Below are positions 1 through 7,896 of a stretch of 35,784 nt of DNA, in pieces. The stretch spans positions 1 through 35,784 of the forward strand of contig JBGTIS010000378.1 of NCBI GenBank assembly GCA_041745535.1, in the 5' to 3' direction. The notes beneath the pieces are model-generated. The model did not search any database, was not told where the DNA came from, and worked only from the letters and a program-made list of their open reading frames with translations. Both the position numbers and the translations under genes were made by a program. How positions within the stretch are numbered: position 1 is the stretch's first letter; every line of letters begins with the position of its first letter. Origin of the DNA: JBGTIS01 sp041745535. Lineage in GTDB: Bacteria; Bacteroidota; Bacteroidia; Cytophagales; Cyclobacteriaceae.

Positions 1-1095
1 TTCGTCACCAACCAGATTTCTTACGTTTTTCATGGCTTCCGGATCGTAGGCTTTTATCTGAACGCCCTCATCCAGTAATAACTTAATGTTGGACAAAGCA
101 GGAGCTTCTCTGATGTCATCGGTATAAGGTTTAAAAGCCAAACCCCATATGGCAATAGTTTTACCTTTTAAATTACCTTTGAAATGGGTTTTCATAGTTT
201 CGACAAGCCTGGTTTTTTGTTTATTGTTGATGTCCATTACCGCATTCAGTATTTTAAAATCGTATTGGACATCTACCGCGGATTTTGCCAATGCTTGTAC
301 ATCTTTTGGGAAACAGCTGCCGCCATATCCGATACCGGCAAATAAAAAGCGTTTGCCAATACGACTGTCTGTCCCGATGCCTTTTCTTACTTCATCAACA
401 TCTGCGCCCAATTTTTCGCAAAGGTTGGCAATTTCGTTCATGAAAGTAATTTTAGTAGCCAGAAATGAATTAGCAGCATACTTTGTAAGCTCGGCTGATC
501 TTTCATCCATAAAAATAACCGGATTACCCTGGCGTACCAAAGGCTCATATAACCGACCCATAATTTCCTGAGCTTTTTTCGAAGAAGTACCAATTACCAC
601 TCTGTCGGGTTTCATGAAATCTTCTACAGCAACCCCTTCCCGTAAAAACTCCGGATTCGATACTACACTAAATTCAACTTTCGCATTGGCAGCGATTCTT
701 GCATGTACTTTTTCCGCGGTACCAACCGGAACTGTACTTTTGTCAACAATAACAGTAAATTCCTGTAACAGTGGCCCTAAATCATCCGCCACTTTTAAAA
801 CATATTTTAAATCCGCGGATCCATCTTCTCCGGGAGGAGTAGGCAGTGCCAGGAAAATAATTTTAGCACCATCAATTCCCTGGTCCAAGGAGGTAGTAAA
901 GTGCAACCGGCCTTGCTTTACATTACGCTCAAATAAAGCATCTAAACCTGGTTCATAAATAGGAATTTGACCAGCATTTAGCTTAGCAACCTTTTCCGCA
1001 TCGATGTCGACACATGTAACCTGATTACCAGTTTCCGCGAAACAAGTACCTGTAACAAGGCCTACATAGCCTGTACCAACTACTGCTATTTTCAT
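1..1095 (-). CDS. ugd: UDP-glucose 6-dehydrogenase, 3' end cut by window edge
   Basis: It oxidises UDP-glucose to UDP-glucuronate with two NAD+ in the cytoplasm, supplying precursors for capsule, exopolysaccharide or lipopolysaccharide sugars. I translated the minus strand from the ATG at 1095; 365 codons are open to the window edge, so the C-terminus is missing. The N-terminus has the Rossmann motif GTGYVGLVTG (about residues 8-17). The catalytic cysteine lies in YGGSCFPKD at about residue 261, matching the usual position in the family. A substrate-binding stretch with NPEFLREG is also present. A candidate promoter and a perfect FNR-type box lie just upstream. The family assignment is secure; the sugar product made downstream cannot be told from this window. 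Confidence 0.95.
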   Translation of the reverse strand, partial: MKIAVVGTGYVGLVTGTCFAETGNQVTCVDIDAEKVAKLNAGQIPIYEPGLDALFERNVKQGRLHFTTSLDQGIDGAKIIFLALPTPPGEDGSADLKYVLKVADDLGPLLQEFTVIVDKSTVPVGTAEKVHARIAANAKVEFSVVSNPEFLREGVAVEDFMKPDRVVIGTSSKKAQEIMGRLYEPLVRQGNPVIFMDERSAELTKYAANSFLATKITFMNEIANLCEKLGADVDEVRKGIGTDSRIGKRFLFAGIGYGGSCFPKDVQALAKSAVDVQYDFKILNAVMDINNKQKTRLVETMKTHFKGNLKGKTIAIWGLAFKPYTDDIREAPALSNIKLLLDEGVQIKAYDPEAMKNVRNLVGDE

Positions 1096-1131
1096 AAATT
1101 ACAAGTTTAATTGTTAGAATTAAAGATTTTT

Positions 1132-1145
1132 TTGATTTATATCAA
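1132..1145. promoter_or_regulatory. Perfect FNR/CRP-type inverted repeat near the ugd start
   Basis: The sequence TTGATttatATCAA is a perfect match to the FNR consensus TTGATNNNNATCAA. It lies 37 bases upstream of the ugd start codon and a few bases downstream of the predicted -7 box, close to the expected transcription start. That position would favour repression if a Crp/Fnr-family protein binds. No such regulator is encoded in the window, so the function is inferred from the motif alone. Confidence 0.4.
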
Positions 1146-1149
1146 GATA

Positions 1150-1157
1150 CAAAAATA
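1150..1157 (-). promoter_or_regulatory. Candidate -7 box for ugd
   Basis: Read on the minus strand this is TATTTTTG, an exact match to the Bacteroidota -7 consensus TAnnTTTG. It lies about 55 bases before the ugd start. The -33 region 19 bases further upstream is poor, so the promoter is tentative. Confidence 0.4.
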
Positions 1158-1319
1158 AACTAATTTTAGATAAATAATAAAAAAAGTGAAATAATATTAT
1201 CTACCTCATAACATCTAAAATAAAAAATTAGCTTTTACCTAATAATTATGATCTTTATCGCTTAATCTGAAAACGCATGCTAAATTATAAAAAAATAACG
1301 AGTATTTGAACCTCATCCC

Positions 1320-1349
1320 TTGATTACTTGTTTTTATTATCTAATTTTG
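1320..1349 (+). promoter_or_regulatory. Promoter of rpsU (TTG-N19-TAATTTTG)
   Basis: A TTG at 1320-1322 is followed after exactly 19 bases by TAATTTTG at 1342-1349. This fits the Bacteroidota sigma-A consensus (TTTG or TTG, 19-21 bases, TAnnTTTG) and is one of the two best promoters in the window. Transcription should begin near 1356, leaving a leader of only about 16 bases before the rpsU ATG. Confidence 0.7.
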
Positions 1350-1360
1350 CAAAAAAAATA

Positions 1361-1365
1361 AAGGA
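1361..1365 (+). promoter_or_regulatory. Shine-Dalgarno site of rpsU
   Basis: AAGGA sits six bases before the ATG at 1372. Most genes in this window lack any such site, as is normal in Bacteroidota, where the 16S anti-SD is held by bS21 and neighbouring proteins. A true SD on rpsU itself fits the autoregulation described in Flavobacterium johnsoniae: ribosomes lacking bS21 can use it. Confidence 0.65.
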
Positions 1366-1371
1366 TTTTAT

Positions 1372-1566
1372 ATGATTGTAGTAAACGTAAAAGAAAACGA
1401 ATCTATTGACAAAGCATTAAAAAGGTTTAAGAAGAAATTCGAAAAAACTGGTGTTTTAAGAGAATTACGTTCCAGAACACATTACGAGAAACCTTCTATT
1501 ACCAAAAGAAATACCAGGCTGAAGGCTGCCTATCGACAGATGAAATATGCTGAAGAAAATTATTAA
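1372..1566 (+). CDS. rpsU: 30S ribosomal protein bS21
   Basis: Small-subunit ribosomal protein of 64 residues, the usual length. It begins MIVVNVKENESIDKALKRFK and has the family's basic, helical C-terminal half (RSRTHYEKPSITKRNTRLKA). In Bacteroidota bS21 helps to sequester the anti-Shine-Dalgarno tail of 16S rRNA, so its level affects which mRNAs are translated. The gene has its own strong promoter, a very short leader and a real SD, and is followed after 66 bases by xerC on the same strand. The start is fixed by the SD and by conservation of the N-terminus. Confidence 0.97.
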   Translation: MIVVNVKENESIDKALKRFKKKFEKTGVLRELRSRTHYEKPSITKRNTRLKAAYRQMKYAEENY

Positions 1567-1632
1567 GCACTTTAGTTAACATTTTTCATCACTTTTCATT
1601 ATGTTGGTATTGTAGTTTTTTACATTACCAGC

Positions 1633-2514
1633 ATGATTGATTCTTTTTTAAGATTTTTAACATTTGAGAAAAGGGCTAGTGAATATACTATTGTTTCCTA
1701 TAAAAATGATTTATCGCAATTTAGCAAGTTTCTTAAATACCATGCGCCAAGTACAAATATCATTCACGTTTCGCATGAGGATATTCGTGCCTGGATAGTA
1801 GATCTGGTAAGCAAAAACAATACCCCGCGCACTGTTAATCGAAAAGTAAGCACCCTCCGGTCATTTTTTAAATTTTTGCACCAAAGGGGCCATCTTAATA
1901 AAAATCCAACTCATAAAGTCCAAGCGCTTAAAGCAGATTATCCTTTACCCTCATTTGTTCAGGTAAAAGAAATTTCTGATTTGTTAAGCAAATTTAGTTT
2001 CCCTGACGATTTCACGGGTTTACGGGATAAACTGATGTTTGAACTGATGTATGGCACAGGAATGCGCCTTTCTGAGATGATCAATTTGAGAACTTCTCAT
2101 GTTTATATTGAGGAAAAGATGTTAAAAGTTGATGGAAAAGGGAAAAAAGAAAGAATGATTCCTTGCTACGAAAACTTGATGAGATTGGTTGAACAGTATA
2201 AAACAGAAAAAAATGCCATTTTCGGTAATATAGCTTCTTACTATTTGGTGGTAACCGACAAAGGTGAACAGTGTTACCCTATGATGGTTTACAGAACAGT
2301 AAAAAAATACCTTGATCAAATCACAGCTTCCGAAAAACGCAGTCCACACGTTTTACGGCATACCTTTGCAACACACTTACTCGACAATGGGGCGGACCTG
2401 AATGCGATTAAGGATTTGCTGGGTCATGCAAGTTTGGCAGCGACACAAATTTATACACATAATACGCTTGATAAACTGAAGCAGGTTTATAAAAAAGCAC
2501 ACCCAAAAGCTTAA
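1633..2514 (+). CDS. xerC: Tyrosine recombinase, XerC/XerD type
   Basis: Site-specific recombinase of 293 residues, the normal size for XerC/D, which resolve chromosome dimers at dif. An N-terminal SAM-like core-binding domain (about residues 1-85) is followed by the catalytic domain. The catalytic set is visible: R145 in GTGMRLSEM, a Lys in VDGKGKKER, H239 and R242 in HVLRHTF, H265 in LGHASL and the nucleophile Y274 in QIYTH. Its place between rpsU and hpf, in a housekeeping context and with no mobile-element genes, favours a chromosomal Xer protein over an integrase. XerC versus XerD cannot be settled from this one gene. Confidence 0.92.
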   Translation: MIDSFLRFLTFEKRASEYTIVSYKNDLSQFSKFLKYHAPSTNIIHVSHEDIRAWIVDLVSKNNTPRTVNRKVSTLRSFFKFLHQRGHLNKNPTHKVQALKADYPLPSFVQVKEISDLLSKFSFPDDFTGLRDKLMFELMYGTGMRLSEMINLRTSHVYIEEKMLKVDGKGKKERMIPCYENLMRLVEQYKTEKNAIFGNIASYYLVVTDKGEQCYPMMVYRTVKKYLDQITASEKRSPHVLRHTFATHLLDNGADLNAIKDLLGHASLAATQIYTHNTLDKLKQVYKKAHPKA

Positions 2515-2538
2515 TTATTAATTATTAAACTATTTGAT

Positions 2539-2844
2539 ATGATGAGATTACAAGTGCACTCCATCCATTTTGATGCAGACCAAAGGCTTATTGATTTTAT
2601 ACAGAAAAAAGTTGATAAGTTGGAAACCTTTTATGACCGTATTATTGATGGAGAAGTTTTTTTACGGTTAGAGAAAAAAGAATCCAGAGAAAATAAAATA
2701 GCGGAAATAAAACTGAATATCCCCGGAGGCCAGCTGTTCGCAAAAGAACTGGCCGACTCGTTTGAAGCCGCGGTTGATATGTCGGTGGAAGCATTGCGAA
2801 GGCAAATAAAGAAACACAAAGAAAAACAGCAAACAGTACGATAA
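2539..2844 (+). CDS. hpf: Ribosome hibernation-promoting factor (HPF/RaiA family), short form
   Basis: Binds the decoding site of idle ribosomes in stationary phase and blocks tRNA and mRNA. At 101 residues it is the short form without the C-terminal dimerisation domain of long HPF. The start region (LQVHSIHFDADQRLIDFIQKK) and the basic C-terminus (EALRRQIKKHKEKQ) match the family. Two ATGs lie in tandem at 2539 and 2542, and either could be used. It starts 24 bases after xerC and ends at a strong terminator, so rpsU-xerC-hpf may be one transcript linking ribosome supply with ribosome storage. Confidence 0.93.
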   Translation: MMRLQVHSIHFDADQRLIDFIQKKVDKLETFYDRIIDGEVFLRLEKKESRENKIAEIKLNIPGGQLFAKELADSFEAAVDMSVEALRRQIKKHKEKQQTVR

Positions 2845-2846
2845 AA

Positions 2847-2874
2847 AAAAGGCTCAGTAAATGAGCCTTTTTTT
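2847..2874. terminator. Bidirectional terminator between hpf and metK
   Basis: GGCTCA (2851-2856) pairs with TGAGCC (2862-2867) around a 5-base loop. The stem is flanked by a run of A on the left and seven T on the right, so it can end both the rightward hpf transcript and the leftward metK transcript. The two genes converge here. Confidence 0.85.
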
Positions 2875-2879
2875 ATAAA

Positions 2880-4187
2880 TTAATTTATTGAGAAAGCATC
2901 TTTTATTTTCTCTACATAATCCAACTTTTCCCAGGTAAAAAATTCAAGTTCTTTTTTCTCCTTACGGTGAATAGTTTCCCGGATATTTTCTCCTGATTTC
3001 ACTTCAATTTGCTCAATATCGACAAATTTGCGATAGGGATCTCGCCCCATATGACCATATGCCGCTGAAGGTGAAAATATAGGATTTTTAAGGCCTAATC
3101 GATCTATAATCGCTTTAGGGCGCATATCAAATAATTCTTTTGTAAGTTTAGCGATTTCCGAATCACTCATATTCACATGCGCGGTATTGTATGTGTTTAT
3201 AGTTAATGATACTGGTTGTGCCACGCCTATGGCATATGCGACCTGAACAAGCACTTCGTCAGCGACTCCGGCAGCCACTAAGTTTTTGGCTATATGTCGG
3301 GTAGCATAAGCGGCACTTCTATCAACTTTACTGGGATCTTTACCAGAAAAAGCACCACCACCATGTGCGCCCTTACCACCGTAAGTATCTACTATAATTT
3401 TTCTTCCTGTTAGTCCGGCATCACCATGGGGTCCGCCTATTACAAAGTTTCCGGTAGGATTAATATGATACACAGTATCTTGCAACAAATCTTTTGGGAT
3501 AACTTTATTTACTACATTTTCTATTACTTCTTTTTTAATAATAGCCAGCATTTCCTTTTCAGCCTTCGATTTTGCTCCCGTAGAATCGTCTGCTGGTTTT
3601 ATGAAATCGTCGTGCTGGGTAGAAACCACAACCGTATGTACCCGAACAGGCTGGTTATCATCGTTGTATTCGATTGTTACCTGGGCTTTTGAATCAGGCC
3701 GTAAATAAGGCATCAAATGAGGCGCTACCTTTCTGATGCGGGCAAGTTCTTTTACCAATCGGTGCGAATAAGCCAAGGCCATAGGCATATACTCAGGAGT
3801 TTCTTTTGTGGCATATCCGAACATCATACCCTGATCTCCGGCGCCCTGCTCTTTTCCCTCTGACTCATCTACTCCCATTGCGATATCTGGCGATTGGCTG
3901 TGCAGCGTGACCATAATTCCACAGGAGTTTGAATCGAACATATAGTTATCTTTATTATAACCGATTTTACGGATTGTTTCACGCACTATATCCGGAATTT
4001 CAACATAGGCGTTCGTTGTAACTTCGCCTCCTACTACTACCAGACCGGTAGTGACGAAAGTTTCACAAGCGACCCGTGAATTAGGATCCTGCGATAACAT
4101 AGCATCCAGCACAGCATCTGAAATTTGGTCAGCAATTTTATCAGGATGCCCTTCGGAAACTGATTCTGAAGTGAATAAATATGACAT
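2880..4187 (-). CDS. metK: S-adenosylmethionine synthetase
   Basis: Makes S-adenosylmethionine from methionine and ATP in the cytoplasm. The ATP-binding motif GHPDK lies at residues 13-17, the signature GAGDQGMMFGYA around 114-125, and the glycine-rich loop GGGAFSGKDPSKVDRSAAY around 276-294. At 435 residues it is longer than the E. coli enzyme (about 384), as is common in Bacteroidota. It follows an RsmI-like SAM-dependent methylase on the same strand with an 81-base gap that contains a candidate -7 box. I found no SAM riboswitch in that gap. Confidence 0.97.
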   Translation of the reverse strand: MSYLFTSESVSEGHPDKIADQISDAVLDAMLSQDPNSRVACETFVTTGLVVVGGEVTTNAYVEIPDIVRETIRKIGYNKDNYMFDSNSCGIMVTLHSQSPDIAMGVDESEGKEQGAGDQGMMFGYATKETPEYMPMALAYSHRLVKELARIRKVAPHLMPYLRPDSKAQVTIEYNDDNQPVRVHTVVVSTQHDDFIKPADDSTGAKSKAEKEMLAIIKKEVIENVVNKVIPKDLLQDTVYHINPTGNFVIGGPHGDAGLTGRKIIVDTYGGKGAHGGGAFSGKDPSKVDRSAAYATRHIAKNLVAAGVADEVLVQVAYAIGVAQPVSLTINTYNTAHVNMSDSEIAKLTKELFDMRPKAIIDRLGLKNPIFSPSAAYGHMGRDPYRKFVDIEQIEVKSGENIRETIHRKEKKELEFFTWEKLDYVEKIKDAFSIN

Positions 4188-4228
4188 TTCTCTTTCTTCT
4201 ATTTAATTAAATAAACAAACGTGATTTT

Positions 4229-4236
4229 CAAAGTTA
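4229..4236 (-). promoter_or_regulatory. Candidate -7 box for metK
   Basis: On the minus strand this reads TAACTTTG, an exact TAnnTTTG match placed about 41 bases before the metK ATG. The -33 region is only T-rich. It suggests metK has its own promoter in addition to any read-through from the methylase gene. Confidence 0.45.
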
Positions 4237-4268
4237 GGTAAATAGAATTAAACTTAAATCCTAAAATG

Positions 4269-4991
4269 CTAAAATCCTATCAAAAACATTACCGGCGATT
4301 TGTGTAACTCAGGCTTTTTATTCTTCCATTCTTTAATGGTCATGGTACAAATAAATTCATCTTTTCCCGTAACATTTTTTGCGACACATAGTTTCGTTTT
4401 AGGATTGCAATAATTGAGTAAGTCGTTAAATAACTGGTTGTTCCGATATGGCGTTTCCATAAAAATTTGTGTCTGTGAATTTTTACCCGCCTCATTCTCC
4501 AAGGCCTTAATTACCTGCATCCTTTGTGGCGACTTAATAGGTAAATACCCATGAAAAGCAAAAGATTGTCCGTTTAAGCCTGATGCCATTAGGGCAAGCA
4601 AAATAGAGGAAGGACCTATGATTGGGATTACTCTCACCTGATGTTGGTGGGCAAAATCAACAACAAGCGCCCCAGGATCTGCCACTCCAGGACACCCTGC
4701 TTCCGAAATAATTCCTGCATTGGTTCCTTTAAGTACGGGTTCGAGCAGCAAAGCAATTTCATCGGGTTTGGTATGTTTGTTTAAAAGCACAAACTTTAAT
4801 TCATCTATTTTAATCCCTAATTTTAATGCGCTGATAAACCTTCGAGCACTCCTTAAATTTTCAACGATGAAATAATCCAGCCTTTTAACCACCGAAAGGA
4901 GCTGCGGACACATTACCTGCTCTATGGTGTCGTCGGCAATTGGGGTAGGAATTAAATAAACAATACCTTTATTATTAGCGTTGAAGGCCAT
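4269..4991 (-). CDS. SAM-dependent methyltransferase, tetrapyrrole methylase family (RsmI-like)
   Basis: A 240-residue protein of the tetrapyrrole (corrin/porphyrin) methylase fold. It has the N-terminal VYLIPTPIADD segment, the SEAGCPGVADPGALVV motif near residues 95-110 and the VIPIIGPSSILLALMASGL motif that follows. These are typical of RsmI, which methylates C1402 of 16S rRNA, but this protein is shorter than E. coli RsmI (about 286) and lacks the C-terminal extension. Bacteroidota carry a short RsmI paralogue, and this is probably that form, so I do not assign rsmI. It is divergent from the DUF2905 gene, with 27 bases between starts. Confidence 0.8.
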   Translation of the reverse strand: MAFNANNKGIVYLIPTPIADDTIEQVMCPQLLSVVKRLDYFIVENLRSARRFISALKLGIKIDELKFVLLNKHTKPDEIALLLEPVLKGTNAGIISEAGCPGVADPGALVVDFAHQHQVRVIPIIGPSSILLALMASGLNGQSFAFHGYLPIKSPQRMQVIKALENEAGKNSQTQIFMETPYRNNQLFNDLLNYCNPKTKLCVAKNVTGKDEFICTMTIKEWKNKKPELHKSPVMFLIGF

Positions 4992-5018
4992 AATTATATC
5001 AACACTTATTTTAAATAA

Positions 5019-5231
5019 ATGGGAAAATTCATCATCATCGCCGGCGTAATTTTAATTGCTATAGGATTACTTATTCAGTTTGCAGATAAAATTCCTTTTA
5101 TAGGACGTTTGCCCGGTGATATAATCATCACAAAAAAAAATTTTACATTTTATTTTCCACTTGCTACCAGTATTATCCTTAGCATTATTATTTCAATAAT
5201 TTTATATTTTATCAGAAAAACCGGTGGGTAA
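5019..5231 (+). CDS. DUF2905 family small membrane protein
   Basis: Seventy residues with two predicted membrane helices (about residues 4-20 and 46-66). Between them is the family hallmark FIGRLPGDI followed by FTFYFPLATS. The family is widespread in bacteria and its function is unknown. It is the only plus-strand gene in the block 2880-8985, tucked between two minus-strand genes. No clear promoter or SD was found before the ATG. Confidence 0.88.
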   Translation: MGKFIIIAGVILIAIGLLIQFADKIPFIGRLPGDIIITKKNFTFYFPLATSIILSIIISIILYFIRKTGG

Positions 5232-5243
5232 TACACTAAAAAA

Positions 5244-6008
5244 TTATTCTTTCAGAAACTTCTCTATTTCTTTATAAAGCATTTCAGGTTGTTCCGCATG
5301 CACCCAATGACCGGCACCGGGTATGGTTACCAACCTGGCATTAGAGAATTGTTTTTTAATAGTAGCTTCGTCTTCAGCAGTAATATAATCAGATTTTTCC
5401 CCTCTGATAAATAATACAGGTTTATCGGTAGTTTGATCGGTAGGCAGTCCTTCTGCGATGTTTTCCAATTTTTCACTTATTACCTGTAAATTTAATTTCC
5501 AGCTAAATCCCTGCTCAGTCCTTTTCAGGTTCTTCATCAGGAACTGTCGCACGCCGGGTTCTTGTATATACACAGCCAGTTGCTCTTCCGCTTCTTTTCT
5601 ATGCTGAATACTATCAATTTTTACGGCTTCCAGGGCTTTAATAATATTATCATGCCGAACCGGATAAGCTTTTGGTGCCATATCCACTACGATTAACTTG
5701 TCATACAATTCGGGGTACTGTACTCCAAAAAATAACGCGGCTTTCCCTCCCATGGAATGGCCCAGTACCACAGGCTTGTTTAATTGGTGTTGTTCACTAA
5801 AATCTTTAATATCATTGGATAATACCTGATAATCGAATTGATCGCTGTGGGGAGAATTACCGTGGTTTCGCTGATCTATCAGGTATACCTTATACCGGTC
5901 ATCCGCCAGTTTTTTCCCAAAAGTTTGCCAGTTGTCTGAAGTGCCAAAAATCCCGTGCAAAATAATAACAGGTTGTCCTTTGCCCAGGGTTCTGTAAAAT
6001 AATTCCAT
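5244..6008 (-). CDS. Alpha/beta hydrolase, YbfF-type esterase
   Basis: A 254-residue alpha/beta hydrolase. The oxyanion segment LHGIFGTSDNW is near residue 20, the nucleophile elbow GHSMGG is near residue 85 (Ser), and the catalytic His is in GAGHWVHAEQPE near residue 232. The DQRNHGNSPHS segment is characteristic of YbfF and its mitochondrial relative ABHD11. YbfF acts on acyl esters, including acyl-CoA substrates in vitro; the natural substrate is unclear. The gene starts 23 bases after gldE on the same strand and is probably co-transcribed with it. Confidence 0.88.
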   Translation of the reverse strand: MELFYRTLGKGQPVIILHGIFGTSDNWQTFGKKLADDRYKVYLIDQRNHGNSPHSDQFDYQVLSNDIKDFSEQHQLNKPVVLGHSMGGKAALFFGVQYPELYDKLIVVDMAPKAYPVRHDNIIKALEAVKIDSIQHRKEAEEQLAVYIQEPGVRQFLMKNLKRTEQGFSWKLNLQVISEKLENIAEGLPTDQTTDKPVLFIRGEKSDYITAEDEATIKKQFSNARLVTIPGAGHWVHAEQPEMLYKEIEKFLKE

Positions 6009-6031
6009 AAAATATTATTCTTTAGCGATTT

Positions 6032-7399
6032 TTAGCCGCGGTTCAGATAGCTGCTAACATTTGCCTCATCATTTTTTTTGATAAAAACCCGAATCCTTTT
6101 GATACGCTTGCTGTCAACCGCTACTACGGTAAACACAAATTTGCTAAAAGAAACTTTTTCTCCTGCTCTGGGCATTTTCGCATGGATTTCCAATAATAAA
6201 CCACCAAGAGATTCACTTTCTCCTTTTACTTCTTCAAAAACAGAAGGATCTTCCTGAATAACTTTACAAAAGTCGTTCAATGAAGTTTTACCTTCAAAAA
6301 TATAAGTATTATCATCAAGTTTATTGTAATGAATAGCATCTTCGTCAAATTCATCATTAATTTCACCTACAATTTCTTCAATGATGTCTTCTAATGTGAT
6401 CAGGCCGGAAGTTCCGCCATATTCATCTACCACAATCGCCATATGTACCCTTTTAGCCTGAAAATCTCGAAGTAAAGAGTCTATTTTTTTGCTTTCCGGA
6501 ACAAAAAAACCCGGATGCAATAAAGTTTGCCACTGAAAGGTTTCGTCCCGATCGATGTAGGGTAGCAACTCCTTCACATACATAATTCCTTCGATACTAT
6601 CTATGGTTTCTTTATAAATTGGAATCCTGGAGTAACCGGATTTGTTAATACGATCCATCAGTTCATGGAAATCGGCTTCATAATCAACCGCCGTTATATC
6701 AAGCCTTGATCGCATCACCTGTCTTACTGATAAAGTACCAAAGTTAACAATACCCTTCAGAATTCCTTTTTCTTCTTCTGATGTGTTTTCCTGAGTAGTT
6801 AATTCGAGTGCATGATTAAGTTCATCTACGGATACACCATGGTTTTTTCTCTCCAAATTTCTTTCTATTCTATCGCTCAGTGACATCAGCAGCCATGCAA
6901 AAGGGCGAAATAGGGTATTGGCAAAACTTATTACATTAACCGTCATTCTCGCGAAATCGAGACTGGTTTTACTCGCATACACTTTAGGAACCACTTCACC
7001 AAAAAATACGATAGCAAAGGTGGTTACAAAGGTTAGGGATGCGACCAGCAGTCCTTCTGTACTTCGCCCAAAAATTGCCCAGGTCAGGTAAGTGGAAAGC
7101 ATTACGATGGCTACATTAACCATATTGTTAAGAATCAGAATAGTCGCGAGCAGATTCTTAGGTTTTTCCAACAGGCTGATGATCCGTTGGTGGGTAGGTT
7201 TATTACTTTTTTTACAATAAGAAATTTCATCGGATGAAAGGGAAAAAAACGCTACTTCCGAACCGGAGATCATAGCAGAGGCAAACAGCAAAGCCAAAAG
7301 TATTGCAATAATAAAGAAATAAGATAATCCAGCTACGGGAAAAAGCTCTGCTAAAATAAATAAAAGTTCCGGGTATGGATCACCTGTAGATGCTTCCAA
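6032..7399 (-). CDS. gldE: Gliding motility-associated GldE, CNNM/CorC-like membrane protein
   Basis: A 455-residue integral membrane protein. The DUF21/CNNM transmembrane domain covers roughly residues 25-200 and includes GSEVAFFSLSSDEI and a helix with LLATILILNNMVNVAIV. Two CBS domains follow (about 220-340), then a CorC/HlyC-type C-terminal domain. In Flavobacterium johnsoniae gldE lies by gldD and supports gliding and type IX secretion. Here the order is mutY-ssb-gldE, the usual Bacteroidota arrangement, but the next gene is a YbfF-like hydrolase and not gldD. GldE homologues also occur in non-gliding species, so motility cannot be inferred. Confidence 0.9.
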   Translation of the reverse strand: MEASTGDPYPELLFILAELFPVAGLSYFFIIAILLALLFASAMISGSEVAFFSLSSDEISYCKKSNKPTHQRIISLLEKPKNLLATILILNNMVNVAIVMLSTYLTWAIFGRSTEGLLVASLTFVTTFAIVFFGEVVPKVYASKTSLDFARMTVNVISFANTLFRPFAWLLMSLSDRIERNLERKNHGVSVDELNHALELTTQENTSEEEKGILKGIVNFGTLSVRQVMRSRLDITAVDYEADFHELMDRINKSGYSRIPIYKETIDSIEGIMYVKELLPYIDRDETFQWQTLLHPGFFVPESKKIDSLLRDFQAKRVHMAIVVDEYGGTSGLITLEDIIEEIVGEINDEFDEDAIHYNKLDDNTYIFEGKTSLNDFCKVIQEDPSVFEEVKGESESLGGLLLEIHAKMPRAGEKVSFSKFVFTVVAVDSKRIKRIRVFIKKNDEANVSSYLNRG

Positions 7400-7423
7400 T
7401 TTTTTAATTTTTGTTTCGACAAA

Positions 7424-7861
7424 TTAGAAAGGTAAATCATCAACTTCAGAATCATTACCAGAATTCACCATAGGTGGTGAAGTAGATGTTTTATTGTCTG
7501 AATTTGAAGCAGATCCGCTATCAGAATCTGGAGCTGATCCTACAAAAGTTAGGTTGGTAGCACGAATTTTTTTATCGTACCTTGTAATTCCGTCTTTATC
7601 TTGGTAGGTATTAGTTCTTAGTTTCCCTTCAATATAAACGGTTCTACCTTTCGCCAAATACTTTTCGCACAGTTCTGCCAATTTATCCCAAAGTTCAACT
7701 TTGTGCCATTCAGTTTGTTCTACCCGCTCTCCGTTTTTATTATTGTAATATTCTGAGGTAGCAATACTGATGTTAGCTACCATAGATCCGCTTTCCAGGT
7801 GCCTGATTTCAGGATCGGCACCTAAATTTCCCAACAATATTACTTTATTAACACCAGACAT
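7424..7861 (-). CDS. ssb: Single-stranded DNA-binding protein
   Basis: Binds single-stranded DNA during replication, repair and recombination. The OB-fold spans about residues 1-108, starting MSGVNKVILLGNLGADPEIR and including WHKVELWDKLAE. It is followed by a Ser/Asn/Asp-rich flexible tail and the acidic tip DDLPF that recruits partner proteins. The length of 145 residues is normal. It lies between mutY (35-base gap) and gldE (24-base gap), probably in one transcript. Confidence 0.96.
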   Translation of the reverse strand: MSGVNKVILLGNLGADPEIRHLESGSMVANISIATSEYYNNKNGERVEQTEWHKVELWDKLAELCEKYLAKGRTVYIEGKLRTNTYQDKDGITRYDKKIRATNLTFVGSAPDSDSGSASNSDNKTSTSPPMVNSGNDSEVDDLPF

Positions 7862-7896
7862 TTTTTAAAAATTTGTTCTTACTATATTCAATTTAG

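Noticed and set aside
149..958. Two plus-strand open frames of 140 and 114 codons
   Set aside because: They lie antisense to ugd, whose minus-strand frame has clear catalytic motifs; they have no recognisable domains.
1633..2514. xerC as a sign of an integrated mobile element
   Set aside because: It is surrounded by housekeeping genes, with no attachment-site repeats, tRNA or element genes nearby; it fits chromosomal XerC/D.
4188..4268. Possible SAM riboswitch before metK
   Set aside because: The 81-base gap has no hairpin array or conserved core and contains a -7 box close to the start, leaving a leader too short for a known SAM riboswitch.
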